The notes beneath the pieces were generated by a model. That model made no database searches and had not been told where the DNA came from. It was given only the letters and a program-made list of their open reading frames with translations. The position numbers and the translations under genes are program-made. Positions 10,723 through 22,023 of a stretch of 64,000 bases of DNA are shown piece after piece (positions within the stretch are counted from its first letter, which is position 1; every line of letters begins with the position of its first letter). The stretch is from Kocuria coralli (GTDB lineage: Bacteria; Actinomycetota; Actinomycetes; Actinomycetales; Micrococcaceae), in contig NZ_ML708610.1 in NCBI RefSeq assembly GCF_008831305.1, positions 62,001-126,000 of the forward strand, read 5' to 3'.

Positions 10723-10827
10723 ACGTCCAGGATGTCCCGCAGCTCGCCTCCACGCATCGGCCCCAAGTGCTATTTGTGGTCCCGGTCGCGTCGTGCCCCG
10801 GTATGAGGAGCGGGGTAGTCACCGACC

Positions 10828-11586
10828 TCAGAGCAGCGTGGTGATGCCCTTGACCACCGCTGCCACGCCGCCCGCGCCCGCGATCAGCATGGTCAGGGTG
10901 CGTGCCTTCAAGGGCGGGACCCTGGTCTCCAGAGCGGCGCCGATCCCCACCCCGCCGAGCACCAGGGCGACGACGGCGGGCAGCACCCACCACGGCGGGA
11001 GCTGCACCGTCCCGGCCCCGATGATCGTCTTGGCGAGAACCGAGTACAGCCCCATGAACATGAAGATCGGCTGCAACGACGCCGCGAACGCCCTCTGCTC
11101 CCAGCGGGCCAGCCGGGCGGCGATGACCATGGCCGGAGCCGCCACGCCCGCCGTCGTGTTCAGGACCCCGCCGATCACGCCCGCCACGGGAAGCGCGGTC
11201 CGGGCCCGGACGTGCGGCAGGCGCGGGGTGCTCACGGTCAGCACCAGGGCCAGCAGCACCAGCGTGCCGATGATGATCTGCAACCAGGCCGCGGGAAGCC
11301 ACAGGACCAGGTAGGCACCGAGCACCGCTCCGGGGAGGGCCGCCGCGACCACTACGGCTGCCCGCTTCCACTGCACCCGTTTGCGGACGGAGAGCATGAT
11401 GGTGAACCCGGACACCGTCGTCGTCGCATTGGTCATGAGCACCCCCGTGAGCGGTCCCAGGAGCAGGGACAGCACCGGGGTGACCACCAGGCCGACCCCG
11501 GTGCCCGAGAGGCGCTGGAGGGCGGATCCGATCAGGATGGCCCCGGCTGCCAGGAGCATCGAGGCCATGGACAGATCGGAGAGCAT
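10828..11586 (-). CDS. TauE/SafE-family (sulfite/organosulfonate exporter-like) permease
   Basis: The 252-residue membrane protein has about eight hydrophobic segments and the TauE/SafE pattern: GTGVGLVVTPVLSLLLGPLTGVLMTNATT near the start (in parts: GTGVGLVV, then TNATT) and a second copy GVIGGVLNTTAGVAAPAMV in the middle. The family exports sulfite, sulfoacetate or related anions, but single members cannot be assigned a substrate. The ATG at 11586 (MLSDLSMAS) was chosen because GAGGTG lies directly upstream on the minus strand; the open frame extends 48 codons further without a ribosome site. It is divergent from typA, and no sulfur-metabolism gene is nearby. Confidence 0.82.
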   Translation of the reverse strand: MLSDLSMASMLLAAGAILIGSALQRLSGTGVGLVVTPVLSLLLGPLTGVLMTNATTTVSGFTIMLSVRKRVQWKRAAVVVAAALPGAVLGAYLVLWLPAAWLQIIIGTLVLLALVLTVSTPRLPHVRARTALPVAGVIGGVLNTTAGVAAPAMVIAARLARWEQRAFAASLQPIFMFMGLYSVLAKTIIGAGTVQLPPWWVLPAVVALVLGGVGIGAALETRVPPLKARTLTMLIAGAGGVAAVVKGITTLL

Positions 11587-11748
11587 GCACACCTCGGGAG
11601 CGGGACGGAAGCGGTGGGTCGGCGGGGGGAAACCCCCATGATCCACCGTACTCCCACTCACATCCCGGCCCTGCGCGGGGTATACGGGGGTAGACTTCCG
11701 CAGGCCGTCCGGCCAACCCCTGATTTCCACAGAGAGACCTCACTGCGA

Positions 11749-13650
<1,902 letters not shown>

Positions 13651-13661
13651 CCGTTCCGTCC

Positions 13662-15032
13662 ATGCAGGGTGTGCAGAGGGACCCCTCCCGGTCGACGCCG
13701 TCGTACCCCGAGCAGGGTACGGCGGTGCTGCCGGACGCCGCCCGCTCGCTGCTTCCTCCCGGGGTCTCCCCGGTGGGCGCACGGGTGCTCTACGTCCACG
13801 CCCACCCCGACGACGAGACCATCGTCACCGGGGCCTCCCTGGCGCAGCTGGCCCGTGAGGGGGCGCAGCTCTCGCTGCTGACCATGACCCGCGGCGAGCG
13901 GGGAGAGGTCATCCCCGAGCGCCTGCGGCACCTGGAGGTCGGCCAGCCGGGGTGCACCGACGACGGCACCGCCCTCGGCGACTACCGCGTCGGGGAGCTG
14001 GCGTCCGCCTGCGCGGCCCTGGGCGTGGGCGAGCAGTTCTTCGCGGGGCAGGCCCCGGCCGTCGATCCCGCCGCGGGGCTCTCCAGCGGCCGGGACCGCT
14101 ACCTGGACTCCGGGATGTCCTGGGGTGCGGACGGGCGTGCCCAGGCGGCGCCCGATGTCTCCCCGGCGGCTCTCACGGCCGCGCCCCTGGACGAGGCCGC
14201 CGCGCATATCGCCGCGGCCATCCGCGCGATCCGTCCCGCCGCCGTCGTGACCTACGACGACGACGGCGGCTACGGTCACCCCGATCACGTCTACACGGGC
14301 CGCGCCGCGCTGCGCGCGGTCGAGCTCGCCCATGACCCGGGGGCCGGCGGTGACGGCTGGACCGTGCCCCTGACCTGGGCCATCGAGGGGGAGTTCTCCG
14401 CCGGAGACTCCCGGCCCCAGGCCGTGGTGGAATCCTCCCCGGCCGATCTCGCCGCCAAACGCGTGGCCCTGGAGGCCCACGAGACGCAGGTGACGCTTCC
14501 CATCGATCCGCAGGACCTGAGGTTCGCCCTCTCCAACGGGGTCTCGCAGCGGATCAGCGGAGTGGAGACCTTCCGGCTGGCCGCGGGAACCCTCGAGACC
14601 AAGCGCCCGGCCCGGGACCCGCTGGAACGCTCCTCCCCGGGTGTGAGCCTGGTTGTCGCGGTCGTGGGCGGCCTGCTGGCCGGAGTCCTCGGTACCGGTG
14701 TGCACGGCAACATCTGGCGAGTCCTGCCGGGCCTGACGATCCCCTGGGGACTGGTCCTGGCCCTGGCCCTGCTGGTCAGCATGTCGATCTGGTCCGGCAC
14801 CACCACGCGCCGGATGTGGGCCGCGGCCCTGCCCGGTGTGCTCGCCTACGCGGTGGCCTTCGTGCTGGCCTTCGGTCGACCCGGTTCACCGCTGATCGTC
14901 CTCTCCACCGATTCGGCGATCGGCGTGGTGGGTCTGGGCTGGTTCGGCGGCATCCTGCTGGCCACCCTGTTCTCCGTGGTGGTCGTGGGCCGCTGGTGGC
15001 GCCGGCGGCGCGTGCACCTGAGCGACCGGTAG
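13662..15032 (+). CDS. mshB: MshB-type PIG-L deacetylase fused to a four-helix membrane domain
   Basis: The 456-residue protein has two parts. Residues 40-310 are a PIG-L deacetylase: AHPDDE (47-52) supplies the zinc-site His and Asp pair, and GHPDH (205-209) supplies the second His. This is the MshB family, which deacetylates GlcNAc-Ins in mycothiol synthesis. Residues 327-442 form four membrane helices ending in a basic tail RWWRRRR; this part resembles the small membrane family DUF6113 that, from memory, is usually encoded separately beside mshB. MshB alone is about 290-300 aa. The ATG at 13662, 11 bases after the typA stop, fits the N-terminus. The fusion would tether the deacetylase to the inner face of the membrane; this is inference. 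Confidence 0.85.
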   Translation: MQGVQRDPSRSTPSYPEQGTAVLPDAARSLLPPGVSPVGARVLYVHAHPDDETIVTGASLAQLAREGAQLSLLTMTRGERGEVIPERLRHLEVGQPGCTDDGTALGDYRVGELASACAALGVGEQFFAGQAPAVDPAAGLSSGRDRYLDSGMSWGADGRAQAAPDVSPAALTAAPLDEAAAHIAAAIRAIRPAAVVTYDDDGGYGHPDHVYTGRAALRAVELAHDPGAGGDGWTVPLTWAIEGEFSAGDSRPQAVVESSPADLAAKRVALEAHETQVTLPIDPQDLRFALSNGVSQRISGVETFRLAAGTLETKRPARDPLERSSPGVSLVVAVVGGLLAGVLGTGVHGNIWRVLPGLTIPWGLVLALALLVSMSIWSGTTTRRMWAAALPGVLAYAVAFVLAFGRPGSPLIVLSTDSAIGVVGLGWFGGILLATLFSVVVVGRWWRRRRVHLSDR

Positions 15033-15098
15033 TCTCCCGCTATCGTGAGTGGGATCCCAAAAGCCTAGAGACGCCGATGAAGGCGTAGGAGATGAGAC

Positions 15099-16667
15099 AT
15101 GGTCCCCACCACCACGGAGGCTCAGCGAGCCGAGCTGCATAAAACGATCTGGAGGATCGCGAACGACCTCAGGGGCAGCGTGGACGGGTGGGACTTCAAG
15201 AGCTACGTGCTGGGCATGCTCTTCTACCGTTTCATCTCGGAGAACCTGACGGCGTACATCAACAACGACGAGCACGACGCGGGGAATCTGGACTTCGACT
15301 ACGCCGAGATGCCTGATGACCGGGCTGAGATGACAATGCGCGACACGGTGGCCGAGAAGGGGTTCTTCATCTTCCCTCGTGATCTTTTCGCCAACGTCCG
15401 TGCGCGGGCTCCCTGGGATCAGAATCTCAACGAGACGCTGGAGCGTGCTTTTAAGAACATCGAGGCCTCCGCCCATGGCACGGCAAGCGAGGGGGATCTC
15501 AAAGGCCTGTTCGACGATCTGGATGTCAACAGCGCCAAGCTCGGCGGCACCGTGGCCAGGCGCAACCAGAAGCTGGTCAAGCTGCTGGATGCGGTCGGGG
15601 ATCTCCCGCTCGGCAATTTCGAGGACAACTCGATCGACCTGTTCGGGGATGCCTACGAGTACCTGATGCAGATGTACGCCTCTCAGGCGGGCAAGTCCGG
15701 CGGTGAGTACTACACACCGCAGGAAGTCTCCGAGGTCCTGACCAGGATCACCGTGGCGGGTAAGACTCGCGTCAACCGGGTCTACGATCCCGCTGTCGGA
15801 TCGGGGTCCCTGCTGCTGAAGTTCGGCAAAGTGCTCGGGTGGGGCAACGTGGGCGGTTTCTATGGCCAGGAGATCAACCTGACCACCTACAACCTGGCGC
15901 GGATCAATATGTTCCTGCACGATGTGAACTACGAACAGTTCAGCATCGCGCATGGCGATACGCTCACTGATCCGCAGCATTGGGACGACGAGCCATTCGA
16001 TGCCATCGTGTCCAATCCGCCGTACTCCATCCGGTGGGAGGGAGACGCGAACCCTTTGCTGATCAACGACGAGCGGTACTCTCCCGCTGGAGTTCTCGCC
16101 CCGAAGTCGAAGGCTGACCTCGCCTTCACCATGCACATCCTGTCGTGGCTCGCCGTGAGTGGCACCGCTGCGATCGTCGAGTTCCCCGGTGTGCTCTACC
16201 GAGGCGGCGCGGAACGCAAGATCCGCAAGTACCTGATCGATAACAACTTCGTCGATGCCGTGATCCAACTGCCGCCGGATCTTTTCTTCGGCACGACGAT
16301 CGCCACGTGCATCATCGTGCTCAAGAAATCGAAGGCCGACAACGCGGTGCTGTTCATCGACGCCTCGGCGGAGTTCTCCCGCGTCGGGAACAAGAACAAG
16401 ATGCTGCCGGCGAACCAGCAGCACATCCTGAACACCTTCACCACCCGGCAGAACGTCGACCACGTCGCAAGGCTCGTGCCCAACGAGGACATCGCTGCGA
16501 ACGACTACAACATCGCCGTGTCCTCCTACGTCGAGCAGGAGGACACCCGCGAAGTCATCGATATCACTGAACTGAACGCCGAGATCGGACGCATCGTCGC
16601 CCGCCAGGCCGAGCTCCGCACTTCCATCGACGCCATTGTCGCAGATCTGGAAGGAGGCACCGCATGA
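15099..16667 (+). CDS. hsdM: Type I restriction-modification methyltransferase subunit HsdM
   Basis: The 522-residue subunit methylates adenine in the recognition site with HsdS. An N-terminal four-helix HsdM_N domain (about 10-150) precedes the N6-adenine methyltransferase core: SAM site YDPAVGSGSLL (229-239) and catalytic NPPY (306-309). The full length and the pattern SGGEYYTPQEV resemble type IC enzymes such as EcoR124I. The ATG at 15099 has GGAGATGA just upstream. It is the first gene of a four-gene operon; its stop overlaps the next start by four bases. Codon use and base composition differ from the flanking core genes, suggesting that the operon was acquired. Confidence 0.95.
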   Translation: MVPTTTEAQRAELHKTIWRIANDLRGSVDGWDFKSYVLGMLFYRFISENLTAYINNDEHDAGNLDFDYAEMPDDRAEMTMRDTVAEKGFFIFPRDLFANVRARAPWDQNLNETLERAFKNIEASAHGTASEGDLKGLFDDLDVNSAKLGGTVARRNQKLVKLLDAVGDLPLGNFEDNSIDLFGDAYEYLMQMYASQAGKSGGEYYTPQEVSEVLTRITVAGKTRVNRVYDPAVGSGSLLLKFGKVLGWGNVGGFYGQEINLTTYNLARINMFLHDVNYEQFSIAHGDTLTDPQHWDDEPFDAIVSNPPYSIRWEGDANPLLINDERYSPAGVLAPKSKADLAFTMHILSWLAVSGTAAIVEFPGVLYRGGAERKIRKYLIDNNFVDAVIQLPPDLFFGTTIATCIIVLKKSKADNAVLFIDASAEFSRVGNKNKMLPANQQHILNTFTTRQNVDHVARLVPNEDIAANDYNIAVSSYVEQEDTREVIDITELNAEIGRIVARQAELRTSIDAIVADLEGGTA

Positions 16668-17626
16668 CGGACGAGCCTTCCGGCGAGGTGATCCTCTACC
16701 AGCGCGATGACGGCGCCCCCGCCATCGAGGTACGCCTCGACGCGGAGACCGTGTGGCTGAGCCAGCAGCAGATCGCAGAGCTGTTCCAGACCTCTCGCAC
16801 CAACATCGTCGAGCACATCCAGCACATCTATGAGGAGGGTGAGCTCGACGAGACGTCAACCTGTCGGAAATCCCGACAGGTTCGCACCGAGGGCTCACGG
16901 CAGGTCACCCGCGAGGTTCCGTTCTATAACCTCGACCTGATCATCTCGGTCGGCTACCGGGTCAAGAGCAAGGTCGCCACGCAGTTTCGCATCTGGGCCA
17001 CCGAGCGGCTCCGCGACTACCTCGTGCAGGGCTATGCAATCAACGAGCATCGGCTCGAACAGCTCGGCACCATCGTGCAGATCCTCGCTCGCTCCAGTGA
17101 CGAGTTGGTCGCAGGCGTTGCCGATGTGCTGGCGGAGTACCTCCCCGGTCTCACCTTGCTGCGCGACTACGACGAAGGACGCATCGACGCCACTCCCGGC
17201 ATGGTTCCAGGCTGGATGCTCACCCTCGACGAGGCGCGATCGGTCATCTCGCGCGTGGCGATGGAGTTCCCCGATGATGGCCTGTTCGGGCAGGAACGAG
17301 GGCACACGCTCGATGGCGTGATCGGCGCGATCTACCAGAGCTTCGACGGCAGGGATGTTTACCCGACCGCCGAGGAGAAAGCCGCGAACCTGCTCTATCT
17401 GGTCGTCAAAGACCACCCGCTCTCGGATGGCAACAAGCGTAGCGGCGCCGCACTGTTCGTCACGTTCCTCGCTCGCAACGGACTACTCGCTGGCACCGGC
17501 AGCACACCACGCATCACGAACAACGCGCTTGCCGCGATCACACTCATGGTCGCCATGAGCGACCCCAAGGAAAAAGAACTGATGATCGCCCTGCTCATCC
17601 GCATGATCGCTGAGGGCACAGCATGA
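16664..17626 (+). CDS. RhuM/Fic fusion protein embedded in the hsd operon
   Basis: The 320-residue protein joins an N-terminal RhuM (virulence-protein) domain, with FYNLDLIISVGYRV and ATQFRIWAT near residues 87-112, to a C-terminal Fic domain with HPLSDGNKR at 251-259 (canonical H-x-F-x-D/E-G-N-x-x-R; here Leu replaces Phe). Fic domains usually transfer AMP or another nucleotide moiety to protein Ser/Thr/Tyr. The catalytic His, Asp, Gly, Asn, Lys and Arg are present. The residues 35-60 (QQQIAELFQTSRTNIVEHI, in part) look like a helix-turn-helix, so it may bind DNA. It overlaps hsdM (ATGA) and hsdS (ATGA) by four bases each. An antitoxin partner is not visible nearby. Its role in the operon is not known. 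Confidence 0.88.
   Translation: MTDEPSGEVILYQRDDGAPAIEVRLDAETVWLSQQQIAELFQTSRTNIVEHIQHIYEEGELDETSTCRKSRQVRTEGSRQVTREVPFYNLDLIISVGYRVKSKVATQFRIWATERLRDYLVQGYAINEHRLEQLGTIVQILARSSDELVAGVADVLAEYLPGLTLLRDYDEGRIDATPGMVPGWMLTLDEARSVISRVAMEFPDDGLFGQERGHTLDGVIGAIYQSFDGRDVYPTAEEKAANLLYLVVKDHPLSDGNKRSGAALFVTFLARNGLLAGTGSTPRITNNALAAITLMVAMSDPKEKELMIALLIRMIAEGTA
16858..16882. repeat. Intragenic inverted repeat in the RhuM/Fic gene
   Basis: AACCTGTCGG (16858-16867) and CCGACAGGTT (16873-16882) are exact reverse complements around the loop AAATC. The structure lies in the coding part for residues about 65-74, between the RhuM core and its upstream helices. It could pause transcription or translation inside the operon, or be a chance feature of the sequence. 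Confidence 0.6.
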
Positions 17627-18846
17627 GCCGCATCGATGACCTGATTGCGGACTTCGCGCCGAAGGGTGTCGAGTTCAAGGCGCTGGGTGATGTTGGTGAG
17701 TTCGTTCGTGGCAACGGGATGCCGAAGGCGGATCTTGTCTGTGAGGGCGTGGGTGCCATCCACTATGGGCAGATCTACACACGATACGGGGTGTGGGCGT
17801 CCGAGACGCTGTCATTCGTCTCGCCGGAGAAGGCTGCGAAGCTCGCCAAGGCAGACCCTGGTGACATTATTATCACGAATACTAGCGAGAACATCGACGA
17901 TGTTGGGAAGGCGGTTGCCTGGCTCGGTACTGAAGCAATCGTCACGGGCGGTCATGCCACCGTGATCAAGCATGATCAGGATCCGAAGTTCCTCGCATAC
18001 TGGTTCGCGTCGGTGGACTTTTATGTACAAAAGCGAAAGCTCGCGACGGGCACAAAAGTTATCGACGTCTCCGCGAAGAAGCTGGCAACGGTACGAATTC
18101 CCATACCGCCTCTCGAAGTGCAGCGTGAAATCGTGAGAGTATTGGATCAGTTCACTCAGCTGGAAGCAGAGCTGGAAGCAGAGCTGGAAGCCCGTCGCGC
18201 ACAGTACGACTATTATGCAGGTGAGCTGCTCACAGTAGATCGGGATGTTCCTTGCGTTAGGTTCGGAGACGTCGCGACGATCGTTCGTGGTGCGTCCCCA
18301 CGCCCAATCCAGCAGTTCATAACCGAAGATCCGAGCGGTGCACCGTGGATCAAGATCGGCGATGTTCCGGCGGACGGAAAGTACATCACGCGAACCAGCC
18401 TGCGCGTCACACTCGAGGGCGCCGCAAAATCGCGAAGGGTGATGCCTGGCGACTTCGTGCTCTCCAACTCAATGAGCTTTGGGCGCCCCTACATCTCGAA
18501 AATTGAGGGGTACATCCATGACGGTTGGCTCGCGATCAAAGGGTTTGAGGCATCGTACGTCGCGGACTACCTCTACTACTTGCTTCGTTCGGCTCCGGTA
18601 CAGGAGGAGTTCAAACGTCGTGCAGGCGCTGGCACCGTCCAAAATCTGAATGCGGAGATCGTACGGTCAGTGAAGATCCCGCTCCCGCCACGTGATGCGC
18701 AAGAGCGCGTCGTTGGACTTCTGGATCGTTTCGACGCGCTTGTCAACGACATCAGCATCGGCCTTCCCGCCGAGCTTGCTGCTCGCCGCAAGCAGTATGA
18801 GTACTACCGGGACAAGCTCTTGACCTTTGAGGAGGCCCCGGCGTGA
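17623..18846 (+). CDS. hsdS: Type I restriction-modification specificity subunit HsdS
   Basis: The 407-residue subunit has the usual two half-subunits: a first target-recognition domain (about 1-140), a conserved region (VRIPIPPLEVQREIVRVLDQF), a second recognition domain (about 205-345) and a second conserved region (KIPLPPRDAQERVVGLLDRFDA). A 12-base tandem repeat encoding LEAE-LEAE-LEAR lies in the central spacer (residues 180-191). The subunit decides which bipartite DNA site is recognised. Its ATG at 17623 overlaps the RhuM/Fic stop; its stop overlaps the GTG start of hsdR. GC is lower here: a count over 18001-18060 gives 30 of 60 bases G+C, against 44 of 60 at 13861-13920. It appears intact. 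Confidence 0.95.
   Translation: MSRIDDLIADFAPKGVEFKALGDVGEFVRGNGMPKADLVCEGVGAIHYGQIYTRYGVWASETLSFVSPEKAAKLAKADPGDIIITNTSENIDDVGKAVAWLGTEAIVTGGHATVIKHDQDPKFLAYWFASVDFYVQKRKLATGTKVIDVSAKKLATVRIPIPPLEVQREIVRVLDQFTQLEAELEAELEARRAQYDYYAGELLTVDRDVPCVRFGDVATIVRGASPRPIQQFITEDPSGAPWIKIGDVPADGKYITRTSLRVTLEGAAKSRRVMPGDFVLSNSMSFGRPYISKIEGYIHDGWLAIKGFEASYVADYLYYLLRSAPVQEEFKRRAGAGTVQNLNAEIVRSVKIPLPPRDAQERVVGLLDRFDALVNDISIGLPAELAARRKQYEYYRDKLLTFEEAPA
18160..18191 (+). repeat. 12-bp tandem repeat in the HsdS central spacer
   Basis: CTGGAAGCAGAG occurs at 18160-18171 and 18172-18183, and its first eight bases occur again at 18184-18191. It is in frame and encodes LEAE, LEAE, LEAR. The place and 4-residue period match the TAEL repeats of EcoR124I/EcoR124-3 HsdS, where the copy number sets the spacer of the DNA site. 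Confidence 0.9.
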
Positions 18847-21800
18847 GTGATGCCCTCGGCAGGAAATACGACCCCATTGCCGTCTCAACAGAGAGCACGG
18901 TTGTTGCGGAGTATGTGGCGGTTGAGAAGTCAGAAACTGCATACCAGTCGGAGGCGGCGCTGGAACGCGAGCTGATCCGGCTCTTGGGGTCCCAGGCATA
19001 CGAGTATCTACCGATCACCTCCGAGGAACAGCTCGTGGCGAACCTCCGGACCCAACTGGAGGCGCTGAACCAGGTCGCGTTCTCGGATGCGGAATGGCAG
19101 GGGTTCTTCGCAAAGCGGATTGCCGGGAAGAACGACGGTATCGCCGAGAAAACAGTGCGCCTCCAGGAGGATCACGTCCAGCTGCTCAGGCGTGACGATG
19201 GGTCGACCAAGAACATCACGCTTCTGGACAAGCAGAACATCCACAACAACCGGCTGCAGGTCATCAACCAGTACGAGATCGACCGAGCCGACCCTGCGGA
19301 TCTTCGGAGTGCCGGCGGGCGCTACGCGAATCGCTATGACGTAACCGTGCTGGTGAACGGTCTGCCCATGGTCCACATCGAGCTCAAGCGCCGCGGAGTG
19401 GATATTCGTGAGGCCTTCAACCAGATCGACCGATACCAGAGGGACAGCTTCTGGGCTGGCTCCGGTCTTTTCGAGTATGTCCAGCTTTTCGTGATCAGCA
19501 ATGGCACGCTGACCAAGTACTACTCGAACACCACGCGCAGCCAGCACCTCAAGGAGAGCCAGAGGCCCGGGAAGGACCGGAAGACCTCGAACAGCTTCGA
19601 GTTCACATCCTGGTGGGCCGATGCGACGAACAAGCCGATTCAAGACCTGGGCTCGTTCGCCAAGACCTTCCTGGCCAAGCACACGCTGTTGAACATCCTG
19701 ACCCGATACTGCGTGCTGACCGCTGATCAGTTGCTCTTGGTCATGCGCCCGTATCAGATCGTGGCCACCGAGCGGATTCTGCAGAGGATCGACATCGCCA
19801 CGAACTACAAGAGCCTCGGCACGGTGGCTGCGGGCGGATACGTGTGGCACACCACGGGCTCCGGCAAGACGCTCACGTCTTTCAAAGCAGCACAGCTGGC
19901 GTCGAAGCTGCCGAGCGTCAGCAAGGTCCTGTTCGTCGTGGACCGCAAGGATCTCGACTACCAGACCATGCGCGAATACGACCGCTTCCAGCAGGGCGCG
20001 GCCAACTCCAATACCTCCACCGCGATCCTGAAGCAGCAACTGGAGGATCCGGGCGCACAGATCATCATCACGACGATCCAGAAGCTGTCCACGTTCATCA
20101 GGGCCAACAAGGGCCACCCGGTCTACGGGCAGCACATGGTGATCATCTTCGACGAATGCCATCGCTCCCAGTTCGGTGACATGCACACCGACATCACCGG
20201 GTCATTCAAGCGCTACAACCTGTTCGGTTTCACGGGCACTCCCATCTTCTCCTCGAACAGTGGCAGCGGTGGGAACCCGCAGTTGAAGCCACCGAGCAGG
20301 CATTCGGCGAGAAGCTGCACACGTACACCATCGTGGACGCGATCACCGACGGCAATGTCCTGCCCTTCCGCATCGACTACGTCAATACGATCAAGGTCGG
20401 AGCAGTCGCCGACAAGGAAGTGCCGGCGATCGATACGGAGAGAGCGCTGCTGGCGCCCGAGCGCATCCGTAAGATCGTGCGGTACACCCTGGAGCATTTC
20501 GATCAGAAGACCAAGCGATCCTCCAGCTACGAGCACTCCGTCGTCGTCAGTGTCCCGGCGGCCACCCGAACCCGGCGTCAGGCTGAGGCCGTACGAAGAC
20601 GGAAGAGGGTGCGCGGGTTCAACGCGATCTTCGCCACCGCCTCTATCGATGCGGCCCGCCGGTACTACAGCCACTTCCAACTACAGCAGCAGGACCTGCC
20701 TCCTGAGCGCCGACTCAAGATCGGCATGATCTACTCCTACGGAGCCAACAGCGCTACTGAGGACGGAATCCTGGAGGACGAGGCATTCGACACTGACGTC
20801 CTCTCCGATTCGGACCGGGATTTCCTGGAGGATGCCATCCAGGACTACAACGAGATGTTCGGTACCAGCTACGACACGAATGCGGACAGGTTCCAGAACT
20901 ACTACAAGGACCTCTCGCAGCGGCTGAAGAACCGCGAACTAGACCTCGTGATCGTGGTGAACATGTTCCTCACAGGATTTGATGCGACCACGCTCAACAC
21001 GCTGTTCGTCGACAAGAACCTTAGGGCCCATGGGCTGCTCCAGGCCTATTCGCGCACCAACCGGATCCTCAACTCGGTGAAGAGTTACGGCAATATCGTG
21101 GCTTTCCGTGACCTTGAGAAGGAGACCAACGCGGCGCTGGAACTCTTCGGCAACAAGGAAGCGCGCGGGGTGGTCGTCCTTCAGCCGTATCGTGAGTACC
21201 ACCGCGAATACTCCGACAAGGTCGGTAACCTGATGGCCTCGTTCCCGCTGGGTTCACCCATCGTGGGTGAGAGCGCGCAGAAGGAGTTCATCGGCCTGTT
21301 CGGGCAGGTTCTGCGCCTGGACAACATCCTCACATCATTCGACGAATTCGCGGGTGAAGAGCTTCTCACAGAGCGGCAAGGCCAGGACTACCGCAGCGTC
21401 TACCTGGACCTGTACGCGCAGTTCCGCACGGAACGTGCTGCGGACAAGGAGATCATCAACGACGACGTCGTCTTCGAGATCGAGTTGATCAAACATGTGG
21501 AGATCAATGTCGACTACATCTTGATGCTTGTGGACAAGTACCGGGAGCAGCACGGCAACGGAGAGGACAAAGAGGTCCGGTCGGAGATCTCGCGAGCGGT
21601 GGATGCCAGCCCCACTCTGCGCAATAAGCGGGACCTCATCGAAGACTTCGTAGACTCCGTCTCGGCGGATCGTGCGGTCGACCAGGAATGGCAAGCATTC
21701 ATCGCGGCCAAGCGGCAGACGGAGCTCGAGACCATCATTGCGGAGGAGAACCTGCGTGCCGAGGCAGCTCGCGCATTCATCCGGGACGCGTTCCGGGAGG

Positions 21801-21967
21801 GGACATTGCGCACCTCCGGTACGTCTATCACGCGGGTCCTGCCGCCAGTTTCCCGCTTCGCCAAGGTGGGCGGGCATGGCGAGAAGAAGCAGCGGGTCGT
21901 CGAGAAGCTCAGTGCGTTCTTCAAGAGATTCTCCGGGCTGACAGCGGGGTGGGACGAGCGCACGTGA
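18843..21967 (+). pseudogene. hsdR: Type I restriction subunit HsdR, interrupted by a one-base frameshift
   Basis: The gene encodes the translocase/endonuclease subunit in two frames. Frame one (from GTG 18843) carries the nuclease domain (Asp in RYDVTVL, residue about 166, and ELK at 180-182), Walker A HTTGSGKT (336-343), DECH (437-440) and GFTGTPIF, up to about residue 482. Frame two then continues with ATEQAFGEKLHTYTIVDAI and the helicase and C-terminal domains to 21967. The break is near 20286-20289 (AAGCC where AAGGCC would keep the frame), so one G is missing. Restoring it gives about 1041 residues, the size of EcoR124I HsdR. Cut, the first part would lack the second RecA domain. A sequencing error, a real inactivation or programmed frameshifting cannot be told apart. 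Confidence 0.9.
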
Positions 21968-22023
21968 AGCCGTTGGACAGTCCAATGGACGAACTCGGTG
22001 AGTCTCTCGTTGGGCTGCAGCGA

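Noticed and set aside
15033-15098. Attachment site or insertion sequence at the left end of the restriction operon
   Set aside because: No inverted or direct repeats, tRNA gene or integrase was found at either boundary.
21970-21988. Small terminator after hsdR (TTGGAC-A-GTCCAA)
   Set aside because: A six-base perfect stem with one loop base cannot form a stable hairpin; it is too weak to call.
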